A stretch of 8,495 nt of DNA from UBA1764 sp045642565 (lineage in GTDB: Bacteria > Bacillota > Clostridia > Peptostreptococcales > Anaerovoracaceae): positions 1-8,495 of the forward strand of contig JAZUJE010000011.1 of assembly GCA_045642565.1 (NCBI GenBank). Reading direction: 5' to 3'. Positions 1-5,215 of the stretch are shown here, in pieces. The first letter of the stretch is position 1. Each line of letters begins with the position of its first letter. The translations under genes and the position numbers were made by a program. The notes beneath the pieces are model-generated. The model was not told the origin of the DNA. It was given only the letters and a program-made list of their open reading frames with translations, and searched no databases.

Positions 1-133
1 CCTTTACTGCCTCTTCGTAAGTAATTGCAGTTTCATCTGTATACTTTGGTGTTGCAGCAGATGCTGTTACAACCATACCAAGTACCATTGCAAGTGCAAG
101 TACTAATGAGAGGACTTTTTTCAGTGTTTTCAT
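1..133 (-). CDS. Secreted S-layer homology (SLH) domain protein, N-terminal fragment
   Basis: Only the first 44 codons lie in the window; the gene runs off the left edge. The start is ATG at 133-131, preceded by a strong GGAGGAG-type ribosome binding site (complement of 142-148). The product opens with a classic Sec signal peptide: basic MKTLKK, a hydrophobic core rich in Leu, Val, Ala and Met (about residues 7-22), then a TASA/A signal peptidase I site near residue 26. The mature start, residues about 28-44 (TPKYTDETAITYEEAVK), fits the opening of an SLH domain, where an FxD-type segment precedes a helix containing EEAV. SLH domains anchor proteins non-covalently to secondary cell wall polymers of Gram-positive bacteria, so an extracellular cell-wall-bound product is expected. 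It has the same orientation as the large SLH gene at the right edge, so the two may be paralogues. The body of the protein is not visible, so its effector domain is unknown. Confidence 0.85.
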   Translation of the reverse strand, partial: MKTLKKVLSLVLALAMVLGMVVTASAATPKYTDETAITYEEAVK

Positions 134-364
134 TTTGAAAACTCCTCCAGTTTTAAACTACTATTAAAATCTAATAGATTTCTTTTTCTTCCAATGTTGA
201 CAAAACTTTTTTCATAAAGATTTAGCATTTCTTGTTTTGTTACAAATCTTTTACAATAAAATTTTTTTCTTGACGAAGAGTTTTTCAAAGTTCACGCTTT
301 TTTGTATTTGCATTGAAGATGGGTGAATACGGAAAAGTTAAAATTCTTAAGGAGGAAAATTTTC
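134..364. promoter_or_regulatory. Divergent intergenic region with repeated AAATCT/AGATTT motifs
   Basis: This very AT-rich spacer separates the divergent SLH gene (left) and recombinase gene (right), so it should hold both promoters. A perfect -35-like TTGACA lies at 197-202 on the plus strand, and the same bases read as TTGTCA (complement of 198-203) on the minus strand, but neither has a convincing -10 at 16-18 nt. TACAAT at 252-257 is a possible -10 without a good -35. The hexamer AAATCT or its complement occurs four times. One pair forms a palindrome, AAATCTA-A-TAGATTT (167-181). The other forms an 8-bp inverted repeat, AAAGATTT (216-223) and AAATCTTT (244-251), with a 20-nt spacer. These could be regulator or recombinase-arm sites. 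Exact promoters cannot be fixed from sequence alone. Confidence 0.4.
349..355 (+). promoter_or_regulatory. Ribosome binding site that fixes the recombinase start
   Basis: AAGGAGG lies 9 nt before the ATG at 365. It decides between this ATG and an in-frame GTG at 323, which has no Shine-Dalgarno sequence and would place the AAGGAGG inside the coding region. Confidence 0.85.
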
Positions 365-1372
365 ATGGCTTTAAAGAGCAAACAAAAGACTAAACATATT
401 CCAAGTTTGATGGAAGAATTTGAGACCTATCTTTCAGATCGGCAAGATCTTAGACCAGGAACGATTATTTCTTACAAACAAGCATTTTTAAGAGCGGGTA
501 CGCTTTTAGATGTTCCCATTGACGAACTGCGGTTTTCAGATTTCAAACACCAATATGCATATCTAAGGTACGATAAGGGATACAAACCAGCCTCCATAGA
601 ATTACTTAACAATTTAATTGTCCCTACATTAAACCTTGCTGTTCGTGACGATATCCTGATTAAGAATCCGGCGATAGGCGCATATCGTGAGATTGCAAGA
701 GGTGATGCTTGGAAAACTGCTCCCCGGCAAGCAGTCAGTGCAGAAACTCAGGCAGCATTTCTTACCTATATTCACCACAGTGGAATGTATAAAAAATGGG
801 AAAACTTTTTTATACTTTTGTTTGGCACCGGTCTAAGAATTGGTGAAGCCGTAGGTCTTCGCTGGGAAGACATCAGTTTTAAAAACAAAACGATAAAAGT
901 GAGCCGGGCAATTTCATATAGAGACAAACAGTATCATGTAGGGCCTCCAAAGTCTGCCGCAGGCTTGCGAATGATTCCGATGATTCCGGCCGTTAGAGAA
1001 GCTTTACTTAGAGAAAATCAGTTAGCAAGGCTTACGAAAGTTCCAAAGGATAGATGTGTGCCGGGAAAAACAGGTTATGTCTTTGTAAACTCTAAAGGAA
1101 AAATTCACAATCCGATTACCGTAAATCAGGCAATAAAAAATATAGTTCATGCTTACAATAGCGAACATCTTGATAATCCGATACGGGAGTTTTCTGTGCA
1201 CCAGATTCGTCACGCGTTTTGCCAAAGACTTTGCGAACAGGATGTGAACATAAAAGTTATTCAATCTGTAATGGGCCACAGCGATTTTGAGACCACAATG
1301 AATATTTATGCCGAAGTTAGCGAAGCTAAAATAGTAAAAGACTTTGATGGCTTGGCGGAAAAAATTGTTTAG
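365..1372 (+). CDS. Tyrosine recombinase / phage-type integrase
   Basis: This is a 335-residue site-specific recombinase, a normal full length for the tyrosine integrase family, which cuts and rejoins DNA through a 3'-phosphotyrosine. Residues about 10-105 form the N-terminal SAM-like core-binding domain (LMEEFETYLSD..LRPGTIISYKQ). Residues about 120-330 form the catalytic domain. The whole catalytic set is visible: Arg158 in GTGLRIGEAVGLRWED, Lys196 in PPKSAAGLR, His279 and Arg282 in SVHQIRH, His305 in VMGHSDFETT, and the nucleophile Tyr315 in MNIYAEV. The enzyme therefore looks active. There is no Tn916-type N-terminal arm-binding zinc domain and no neighbouring excisionase or relaxase, so this is a lone integrase and not a complete conjugative element. 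It points away from the left SLH gene and is followed 8 nt after its stop by a strong hairpin terminator. It could mediate integration of the accessory block, or local inversion or excision in the S-layer locus; the sequence does not decide. Confidence 0.93.
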   Translation: MALKSKQKTKHIPSLMEEFETYLSDRQDLRPGTIISYKQAFLRAGTLLDVPIDELRFSDFKHQYAYLRYDKGYKPASIELLNNLIVPTLNLAVRDDILIKNPAIGAYREIARGDAWKTAPRQAVSAETQAAFLTYIHHSGMYKKWENFFILLFGTGLRIGEAVGLRWEDISFKNKTIKVSRAISYRDKQYHVGPPKSAAGLRMIPMIPAVREALLRENQLARLTKVPKDRCVPGKTGYVFVNSKGKIHNPITVNQAIKNIVHAYNSEHLDNPIREFSVHQIRHAFCQRLCEQDVNIKVIQSVMGHSDFETTMNIYAEVSEAKIVKDFDGLAEKIV

Positions 1373-1380
1373 TGTTTCTA

Positions 1381-1421
1381 AAAAAGTCAAGTACGATTTA
1401 CCGAATCATACTTGACTTTTT
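1381..1421. terminator. Bidirectional hairpin terminator after the recombinase
   Basis: AAAAAGTCAAGTA (1381-1393) is perfectly complementary to TACTTGACTTTTT (1409-1421). An inner GATT/AATC stem (1395-1398 with 1404-1407) sits behind a single C/A mismatch and closes the loop TACCG. The A-run and T-run flanks would give U-tracts in both directions. It starts 8 nt after the recombinase stop. Its right arm contains the -35 box of the next promoter. Confidence 0.85.
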
Positions 1422-1440
1422 ATAAAAAGAGGGTTATAAT
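1412..1440 (+). promoter_or_regulatory. Near-consensus sigma-A promoter of the ATPase gene
   Basis: TTGACT (1412-1417) and TATAAT (1435-1440) are separated by exactly 17 nt. The expected transcription start is near 1447, giving a leader of about 20 nt. The -35 box is part of the descending arm of the preceding terminator hairpin, so terminator and promoter share bases. Confidence 0.8.
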
Positions 1441-1468
1441 CGCAGTAATCTAAAATGGAGGTGATGTA

Positions 1469-2857
1469 ATGTTTATCGGTAGAGAAAGTGAATTAGGCAC
1501 GCTGAATAAGCTTTATAAATCCAAACACTTTGAATTTGTCGTAATCTATGGCCGCCGCCGTGTCGGAAAAACGGCTTTGATCAACGAGTTCATCAACAAT
1601 AAAAAAGCAGTCTATTTTATGGGTGTTGAAAGTAACGCCAAACAAAATATTGAAAACTTTTCAAAAAGCATTATTGAGTATGTCGGCGGCATCGAAGCTG
1701 AATCTTCTTTTACTTCTTATCAGGCCGCATTGGAATATGTTTTCCGTCTTTCCGAAAAAGAACGAATCATTCTCGCTATCGACGAATATCCCTACATTGC
1801 CCGCGGTTCAAAGAGTCTTTCTTCGACTCTGCAGTTGCTGATTGATAAATATAAGGACACTTCCAAAATGATGCTGATTCTTTGTGGATCATCGATGTCG
1901 TATATGGAAGATCAAGTGCTTGCTTACAAAGCACCGCTCTACGGCAGGCGTACAGCACAGTTGAAACTGTTGCCTTTCACGTTTGAAGAGACTTGCCAAT
2001 TATTTGGTAAGTTCAAGAGTGAAGAAAAAGCTCTCCTTTATGGAATGTTCGGTGGCACGCCTCAATACTTGCTGCAGGTTAGCGATAAATTGAGCGTTGC
2101 GGCCAATGTGAAAAATACCTTCTTGAATCCCGCAAGTGCCATTTTTGAAGAACCTGTCAATCTCTTGAAGCAAGAAGTTAGGGAACCGGCGATATATACG
2201 GCAATTATTACGGCAATCGCTACGGGATCGTCTCGAATGTCCGAAATTTGCACCAAGGTGGGCGAAGAAACGAATACCGTTTCCACCTACATTAAAAATC
2301 TTGTTGCACTCGACATCATTCAAAAGGAATCCCCATACGGCGAAAAGAAATCCAAGAAGGCAATCTATTCCATCTCGGATAATATGTTCCGTTTCTGGTA
2401 TCGCTTTGTTCCGGAAAATGCATCGGCCATAACCCGTGGCGCCGCTAACATTGTGTACAAGCGCATTGAGCCCGAACTGTCATCTTATATGGGCGGTGTA
2501 TTCGAAGATATCTGTACACAGTATCTTTGGAAGCAGCTTGTAGATGGCAAATCTCCGGTTGATTTTCGTGAGCTCAAACGTTGGTGGGGCACAAATGCGA
2601 AAACCAAATCGCAGGAAGAAATCGACATTATGGGCGCTGATAAAAATGCCGCAATCTTTGCCGAATGCAAATGGACGAATGAAAAAATAGATCTCGGAGT
2701 GTTGGAGACTCTCATTGAGCGTAGCAATCTGTTCAGCTACAAGAATACGTACTTCTATCTCTTCGCCAAGACGGGATTTACAAAAGGTTGCATTGCCAAG
2801 GCTGCCGAGATTGGAAATGTCACTCTCGTTAGCTACGATGAAATAGTGAAGAAATAA
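1469..2857 (+). CDS. AAA/STAND-like ATPase with winged helix and DUF234 C-terminal domain
   Basis: This 462-residue protein has the architecture of the archaeal-type ATPase/DUF234 family, common in bacteria but without a settled function. It begins FIGRESEL, the usual 'box' before the P-loop. Walker A is GRRRVGKT (28-35), Walker B is IILAIDE (100-106, Asp105/Glu106), and a sensor-like strand LILCGSS follows (136-142). Residues about 245-300 read as a winged helix-turn-helix (SRMSEICTKVGEETNTVSTYIKN). The DUF234 hallmark FRFWYRF is at 307-313. The C-terminus carries EEIDIM (383-388) and ECK (399-401), a spacing that matches the D-x(n)-ExK motif of PD-(D/E)xK nuclease-like folds, so a nuclease site may be intact. 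The start is certain: GGAGGTGATG (1457-1466), with GGAGG 7 nt from ATG, matches the 16S rRNA tail. It has its own promoter and is monocistronic. Its third codon positions look richer in G and C than those of the Fic gene next door, hinting at a separate origin. A defence, toxin or DNA-processing role is inference. Confidence 0.88.
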   Translation: MFIGRESELGTLNKLYKSKHFEFVVIYGRRRVGKTALINEFINNKKAVYFMGVESNAKQNIENFSKSIIEYVGGIEAESSFTSYQAALEYVFRLSEKERIILAIDEYPYIARGSKSLSSTLQLLIDKYKDTSKMMLILCGSSMSYMEDQVLAYKAPLYGRRTAQLKLLPFTFEETCQLFGKFKSEEKALLYGMFGGTPQYLLQVSDKLSVAANVKNTFLNPASAIFEEPVNLLKQEVREPAIYTAIITAIATGSSRMSEICTKVGEETNTVSTYIKNLVALDIIQKESPYGEKKSKKAIYSISDNMFRFWYRFVPENASAITRGAANIVYKRIEPELSSYMGGVFEDICTQYLWKQLVDGKSPVDFRELKRWWGTNAKTKSQEEIDIMGADKNAAIFAECKWTNEKIDLGVLETLIERSNLFSYKNTYFYLFAKTGFTKGCIAKAAEIGNVTLVSYDEIVKK

Positions 2858-2880
2858 CAATCATAAAATTTATAAAGAGC

Positions 2881-2939
2881 TTATCGGCAAAATATATCAG
2901 CATTTTAACATATATAATATTGATATATATTGCCGATAA
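2881..2939. repeat. 19-bp inverted repeat, likely operator of the Fic gene
   Basis: The left arm begins TTATCGGCAA at 2881-2890 and ends TATATCA at 2899. The right arm (2921-2939) begins TGATATAT and ends TTGCCGATAA. The arms are complementary over 19 positions with one mismatch (2891 opposite 2929) and are separated by 21 nt (2900-2920). The right arm occupies the -35 box and most of the spacer of the Fic promoter, so a protein bound here would block RNA polymerase. In RNA it could form a hairpin, but there is no U-tract after it, which argues against a terminator. Confidence 0.8.
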
Positions 2940-2948
2940 TGTTATAAT
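2920..2948 (+). promoter_or_regulatory. Near-consensus promoter of the Fic gene
   Basis: TTGATA (2920-2925) and a perfect TATAAT (2943-2948) are separated by 17 nt. Transcription would begin near 2955, leaving a leader of only about 20 nt before the GTG start. The -35 and spacer lie within the right arm of the inverted repeat, predicting repression at initiation. Confidence 0.8.
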
Positions 2949-2974
2949 TATTCCGCAAGCAAGGAGATTTTATT

Positions 2975-3871
2975 GTGAAATATAAAAATGTCAGTGAAAT
3001 AGCTTCTAATTGGAAAGTATCAGAAAGAAGTGTAAGGAATTATTGCGCTGAAGGGAAAGTTCCCGGGGCGATGCTCGATGGCAAGACATGGAAAATCCCT
3101 GAAGACGCTGAAAAGCCCAAAAGGAAAAAACGCTCAGGGAAAATTTCTACTGATATTCTCACACGACTAATACAGGAAAAAGACTCCGGCATCAGTGGCG
3201 GAATATATCATAAAATTCAAATCGAGCTTACATATAATTCAAATCATATTGAAGGAAGCCGCCTTACACATGATCAAACAAGATATATTTATGAAACAAA
3301 TACTATCAAGGGGCAAGAAGAAACTTTAAATGTTGACGATATTGTAGAAACTGCCAATCACTTTAGATGCATTGACAAGATCATTGATTTGGCTAATTAC
3401 AAATTGAGTGAATCTTTCATTAAACAGCTCCATTATATTTTGAAATCGGGAACGACAGACAGCAGAGAATCGTGGTTTGCAGTGGGAGATTATAAAAGAC
3501 TTCCCAATGAAGTAGGCGGAAAAGAAACCACAAAGCCGGAGAATGTTTCTTTAGAAATGAAGAAATTACTTAAAAAGTACAATTCGAAAAAAAATAAATC
3601 TCTAAGAGAAATAATAGAATTTCATTATGAATTTGAAAACATTCATCCTTTTCAAGATGGTAATGGACGCATAGGAAGATTACTTATGTTTAAGGAATGT
3701 CTTCGCAATGGCATAACACCATTTATCATAGAGGACAACATTAAAGAATTCTATTATCGCGGTTTGAAAGAATATAAAAATGAGCCTGGCTATTTAATTG
3801 AAACATGCTTAGCAGCGCAAGACAAGTTTAAAACATATATGGACTATTTTGGGCTTGAATATAAAGATTGA
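2975..3871 (+). CDS. Fic-domain AMP-transferase with N-terminal helix-turn-helix
   Basis: This 298-residue protein is of the Fic family, whose enzymes transfer AMP (sometimes other nucleotidyl groups) to hydroxyl side chains of target proteins. Residues about 5-42 (VSEIASNWKVSERSVRNYCAEGKVP..KTWKIPEDA) form an excisionase/MerR-like DNA-binding HTH, followed by a basic linker KPKRKKR. The Fic core carries the full catalytic motif HPFQDGNGRIGR (224-235): His224 as catalytic base, Asp228 for metal, and the phosphate-binding GNGR loop. GDYKRLPNEVGG (171-182) is the target-binding flap. SNHIEG (89-94) matches the inhibitory (S/T)xxxE(G/N) motif, with Glu93 as the inhibitory glutamate placed N-terminal to the Fic domain. 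It is therefore a class II, self-inhibited Fic. The start is GTG at 2975, supported by AAGGAG (2961-2966) 8 nt upstream. It has its own promoter under a long inverted repeat. It may regulate itself through the HTH and act as a regulated toxin or a housekeeping AMPylator; the target is unknown. Confidence 0.93.
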   Translation: MKYKNVSEIASNWKVSERSVRNYCAEGKVPGAMLDGKTWKIPEDAEKPKRKKRSGKISTDILTRLIQEKDSGISGGIYHKIQIELTYNSNHIEGSRLTHDQTRYIYETNTIKGQEETLNVDDIVETANHFRCIDKIIDLANYKLSESFIKQLHYILKSGTTDSRESWFAVGDYKRLPNEVGGKETTKPENVSLEMKKLLKKYNSKKNKSLREIIEFHYEFENIHPFQDGNGRIGRLLMFKECLRNGITPFIIEDNIKEFYYRGLKEYKNEPGYLIETCLAAQDKFKTYMDYFGLEYKD

Positions 3872-4157
3872 AAAAGTAGATTCACAAGACAAAAGGCATC
3901 GCCTTGCGCAGTGTTGGAATTGGTTTCTGTTCAAGTATAGCCATTGGAGTCAAGTGCTCGTGTGAATGATAGAGTGCGTTCATAGGTACCTCCTTTAGAT
4001 GATATATTTATGTGTAAGTATAATTCTAATTAACATAAAGAATTATTCTCATCAATATAGGCTTTCGCTAAATTTTGGAATTCCTATGCAACTGAAGTAT
4101 AAGCAGACTTAATGTAAGCCTTTAAAGTGATTAGTTTTTGAGATAAGGATCTTACTC
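3872..4157. other. Spacer between Fic gene and minus-strand cluster
   Basis: This stretch between convergent genes has no long reading frame. It holds the possible 33-residue minus-strand ORF (3882-3983) and a 7-bp inverted repeat, ATAATTC (4020-4026) with GAATTAT (4040-4046). It also has a short stem, AAGGC/GCCTT (3893-3897 with 3901-3905), that lacks a convincing U-tract. Minus-strand translation around 4025-4135 gives two short open stretches broken by a TAG, one containing EFQNLAKAYIDENN. That could be decayed coding sequence, but no family is recognisable. No clear terminator for the Fic gene or for the minus-strand cluster is visible. Confidence 0.4.
3882..3983 (-). CDS. Possible 33-residue small ORF of unknown function
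   Basis: An ATG at 3983-3981 is preceded 5 nt upstream by an excellent Shine-Dalgarno sequence, AAAGGAGG (complement of 3989-3996). It opens a frame of 33 codons ending in TGA: MNALYHSHEHLTPMAILE, then QKPIPTLRKAMPFVL. No signal peptide, membrane helix or known motif is seen; it has three His in the first 10 residues. A weak promoter-like pair (TTGATG and TAATTA on the minus strand) lies upstream. It could be a real microprotein, a leader peptide, or the beginning of a gene cut short by a deletion when neighbouring DNA was inserted. The strong ribosome binding site is the main support. Confidence 0.4.
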   Translation of the reverse strand: MNALYHSHEHLTPMAILEQKPIPTLRKAMPFVL

Positions 4158-4337
4158 TTACTTTTCACCATTATTTTTTTTGTCAGAATTATGATAGCTA
4201 AATCCTTCACTAATAGTTTTAATCACAAATGGATCGTTTGGATTGGATGTTGTTTCCGTACTACAACCGTAATCGCCTGGCATATTTTCTGGATCGGTAT
4301 CTTTTAACATGTCAATCGCAACTTGAATTATTCCCAT
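4158..4337 (-). CDS. 59-residue hypothetical protein coupled to the membrane protein gene
   Basis: The start is ATG at 4337-4335. Its ribosome binding site, AGGAGGA (complement of 4341-4347), overlaps the stop codon of the upstream membrane protein gene, leaving a 9-nt gap and suggesting translational coupling. The 59-residue product begins MGIIQVAIDMLKDTDPENMP, contains one Cys in DYGCSTETTSNPNDP, and ends in a polar Lys/Asn-rich tail (SDKKNNGEK). It is soluble and acidic in its first half, with no signal peptide or recognisable domain. Tight linkage suggests it works with the membrane protein, for example as a partner, immunity-like factor or regulator; that is inference. No terminator is evident after it. 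Confidence 0.65.
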   Translation of the reverse strand: MGIIQVAIDMLKDTDPENMPGDYGCSTETTSNPNDPFVIKTISEGFSYHNSDKKNNGEK

Positions 4338-4346
4338 ATATCCTCC

Positions 4347-4856
4347 TTAACAATATATATTCTGCAATGCTATATAAATAATATAACATGCAAGTGAAAT
4401 TATTATTAAAGTCCACACTGCATTAAATAATTTAAATTTCCTATCATTCTTAAATTTGTTGTATTCTGCCGCACGATAATAGTCGTTGCACAATTTCGAA
4501 TAAATCAGGGGCTCATTCTGGTTTCCCTTATAAAAATCAGAGTTTTCGTTTTGCAATACTACTTGATATTTAGTTGGTTTTAGCACTATGCTTCCAAACA
4601 CTATTGCAGTAAACCCTAAAAACAGGGCTGCAACATAGAATGTAAAAAGCCCGCATGGAAGTAGAAACTCTTTAAAAGATTCAAATTCAATAAGAAGTAT
4701 ATCATGCAAGTTAAAAGATGATAGTAAGATTAACTCATAGCTTATCGCAATAGGTAATGCAATTCCAGCCTTCGTGTCAACTACATTCCTGCGTTCACAC
4801 TCTGTATTGTGTGCTGCTTGTGCCAGCTTTAACAATATTTCACTATCGTTAGCCAA
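4347..4856 (-). CDS. Three-helix membrane protein resembling the Pycsar-effector/DUF5706 membrane domain
   Basis: This 169-residue integral membrane protein starts at TTG (4856-4854); there is no in-frame ATG. A soluble N-terminal helix (SEILLKLAQAAHNTECERRNVVDTKAG, about 5-31) leads into TM1 (about 31-49). TM2 spans about 65-92 and ends in LKPTKY. A cytoplasmic polar stretch (about 100-140) ends in KFKNDRKFKLFN, and TM3 spans about 146-165. The D-x-KAG motif directly before TM1, the 'LKP' after TM2, and a basic helix with Lys/Arg before the last TM match my memory of the Pycsar effector transmembrane family (DUF5706). Those proteins permeabilise the membrane when a cyclic nucleotide is sensed. 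No cyclase gene is in the window, so the signal, if any, would be different or off-window. It sits between the HNH-like gene (41-nt gap) and the 59-residue gene (9-nt gap), consistent with one operon. The membrane topology is confident; the family match is tentative. Confidence 0.75.
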   Translation of the reverse strand: MANDSEILLKLAQAAHNTECERRNVVDTKAGIALPIAISYELILLSSFNLHDILLIEFESFKEFLLPCGLFTFYVAALFLGFTAIVFGSIVLKPTKYQVVLQNENSDFYKGNQNEPLIYSKLCNDYYRAAEYNKFKNDRKFKLFNAVWTLIIISLACYIIYIALQNIYC

Positions 4857-4863
4857 TATATAA

Positions 4864-4868
4864 CCTCC
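4864..4868 (-). promoter_or_regulatory. Ribosome binding site supporting the TTG start
   Basis: GGAGG on the minus strand (complement of 4864-4868) lies 7 nt before TTG at 4856. The nearby ATG overlapping the Shine-Dalgarno is in a different frame and has no site of its own. This fixes the rare TTG start of the membrane protein. Confidence 0.75.
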
Positions 4869-4897
4869 ATTTTATTACGATTGCTAATTACACTTTG

Positions 4898-5215
4898 TTA
4901 CTTAGTATTTACTTTTTTGTTCGCTCCGCAAGTTTCTTCTATATTAGCAGGAACGGGTGTAATTGCATTAATTTCGAACTCATCTTCATTATCAGGATTA
5001 TTATGTTCCTTACACATTGGGATAATATAGGTCTTTTTATCCCCAACTTCATGAATATGCGCTCCATCTGTAGCCTCGTTCGTGCATCCTTTAACGCAAC
5101 AAGTTGTAGGCCACTTTTCGCCAGAAATTTTCATCCAATGTTGCTTCCATGATCCACAATTATCATCCTTTAAATTGCCTGAGCCTTTAACATTCTTATA
5201 TTTTTTATTAGCCAT
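4898..5215 (-). CDS. Small treble-clef / HNH-like zinc protein
   Basis: This 105-residue soluble protein is the first gene of the minus-strand cluster. It starts at ATG 5215-5213, with AGGAG (complement of 5221-5225) 5 nt upstream; longer in-frame readings lack a ribosome binding site and run into a palindrome. Order of features: an N-terminal KNVKGSGN segment, CGSWKQHW (20-27), a Cys cluster CCVKGC (39-44), DGAHIH (50-55), and MCKEHN (67-72). Cys-x(3-4)-Cys plus Cys-x2-His would bind zinc, and His53 in 'GAHI' followed by a C-terminal CxxHN is how HNH/treble-clef nucleases are built. A nuclease is possible, but a catalytic Asn and metal-binding set cannot be confirmed. I recall similar short conserved proteins with a 'CGSW..HW' motif, but no named function. 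It precedes a putative membrane effector, which favours a defence or stress role by inference. Confidence 0.72.
   Translation of the reverse strand: MANKKYKNVKGSGNLKDDNCGSWKQHWMKISGEKWPTTCCVKGCTNEATDGAHIHEVGDKKTYIIPMCKEHNNPDNEDEFEINAITPVPANIEETCGANKKVNTK

Noticed and set aside
270..298. TTGACG at 270-275 as a recombinase promoter
   Set aside because: The base positions 16-19 nt downstream (around CACGCTTT) bear no resemblance to a -10 box.
323..364. Longer recombinase reading from GTG at 323
   Set aside because: It has no ribosome binding site, and the AAGGAGG at 349-355 clearly serves the ATG at 365.
2858..2940. The 19-bp inverted repeat as the ATPase terminator
   Set aside because: No U-tract follows on the plus strand, and the repeat is better explained as an operator over the Fic promoter.
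4025..4157. Minus-strand stretch encoding EFQNLAKAYIDENN and a preceding short segment as a pseudogene
   Set aside because: The segments are short, interrupted by TAG, have no start or ribosome binding site, and match no family I can name.
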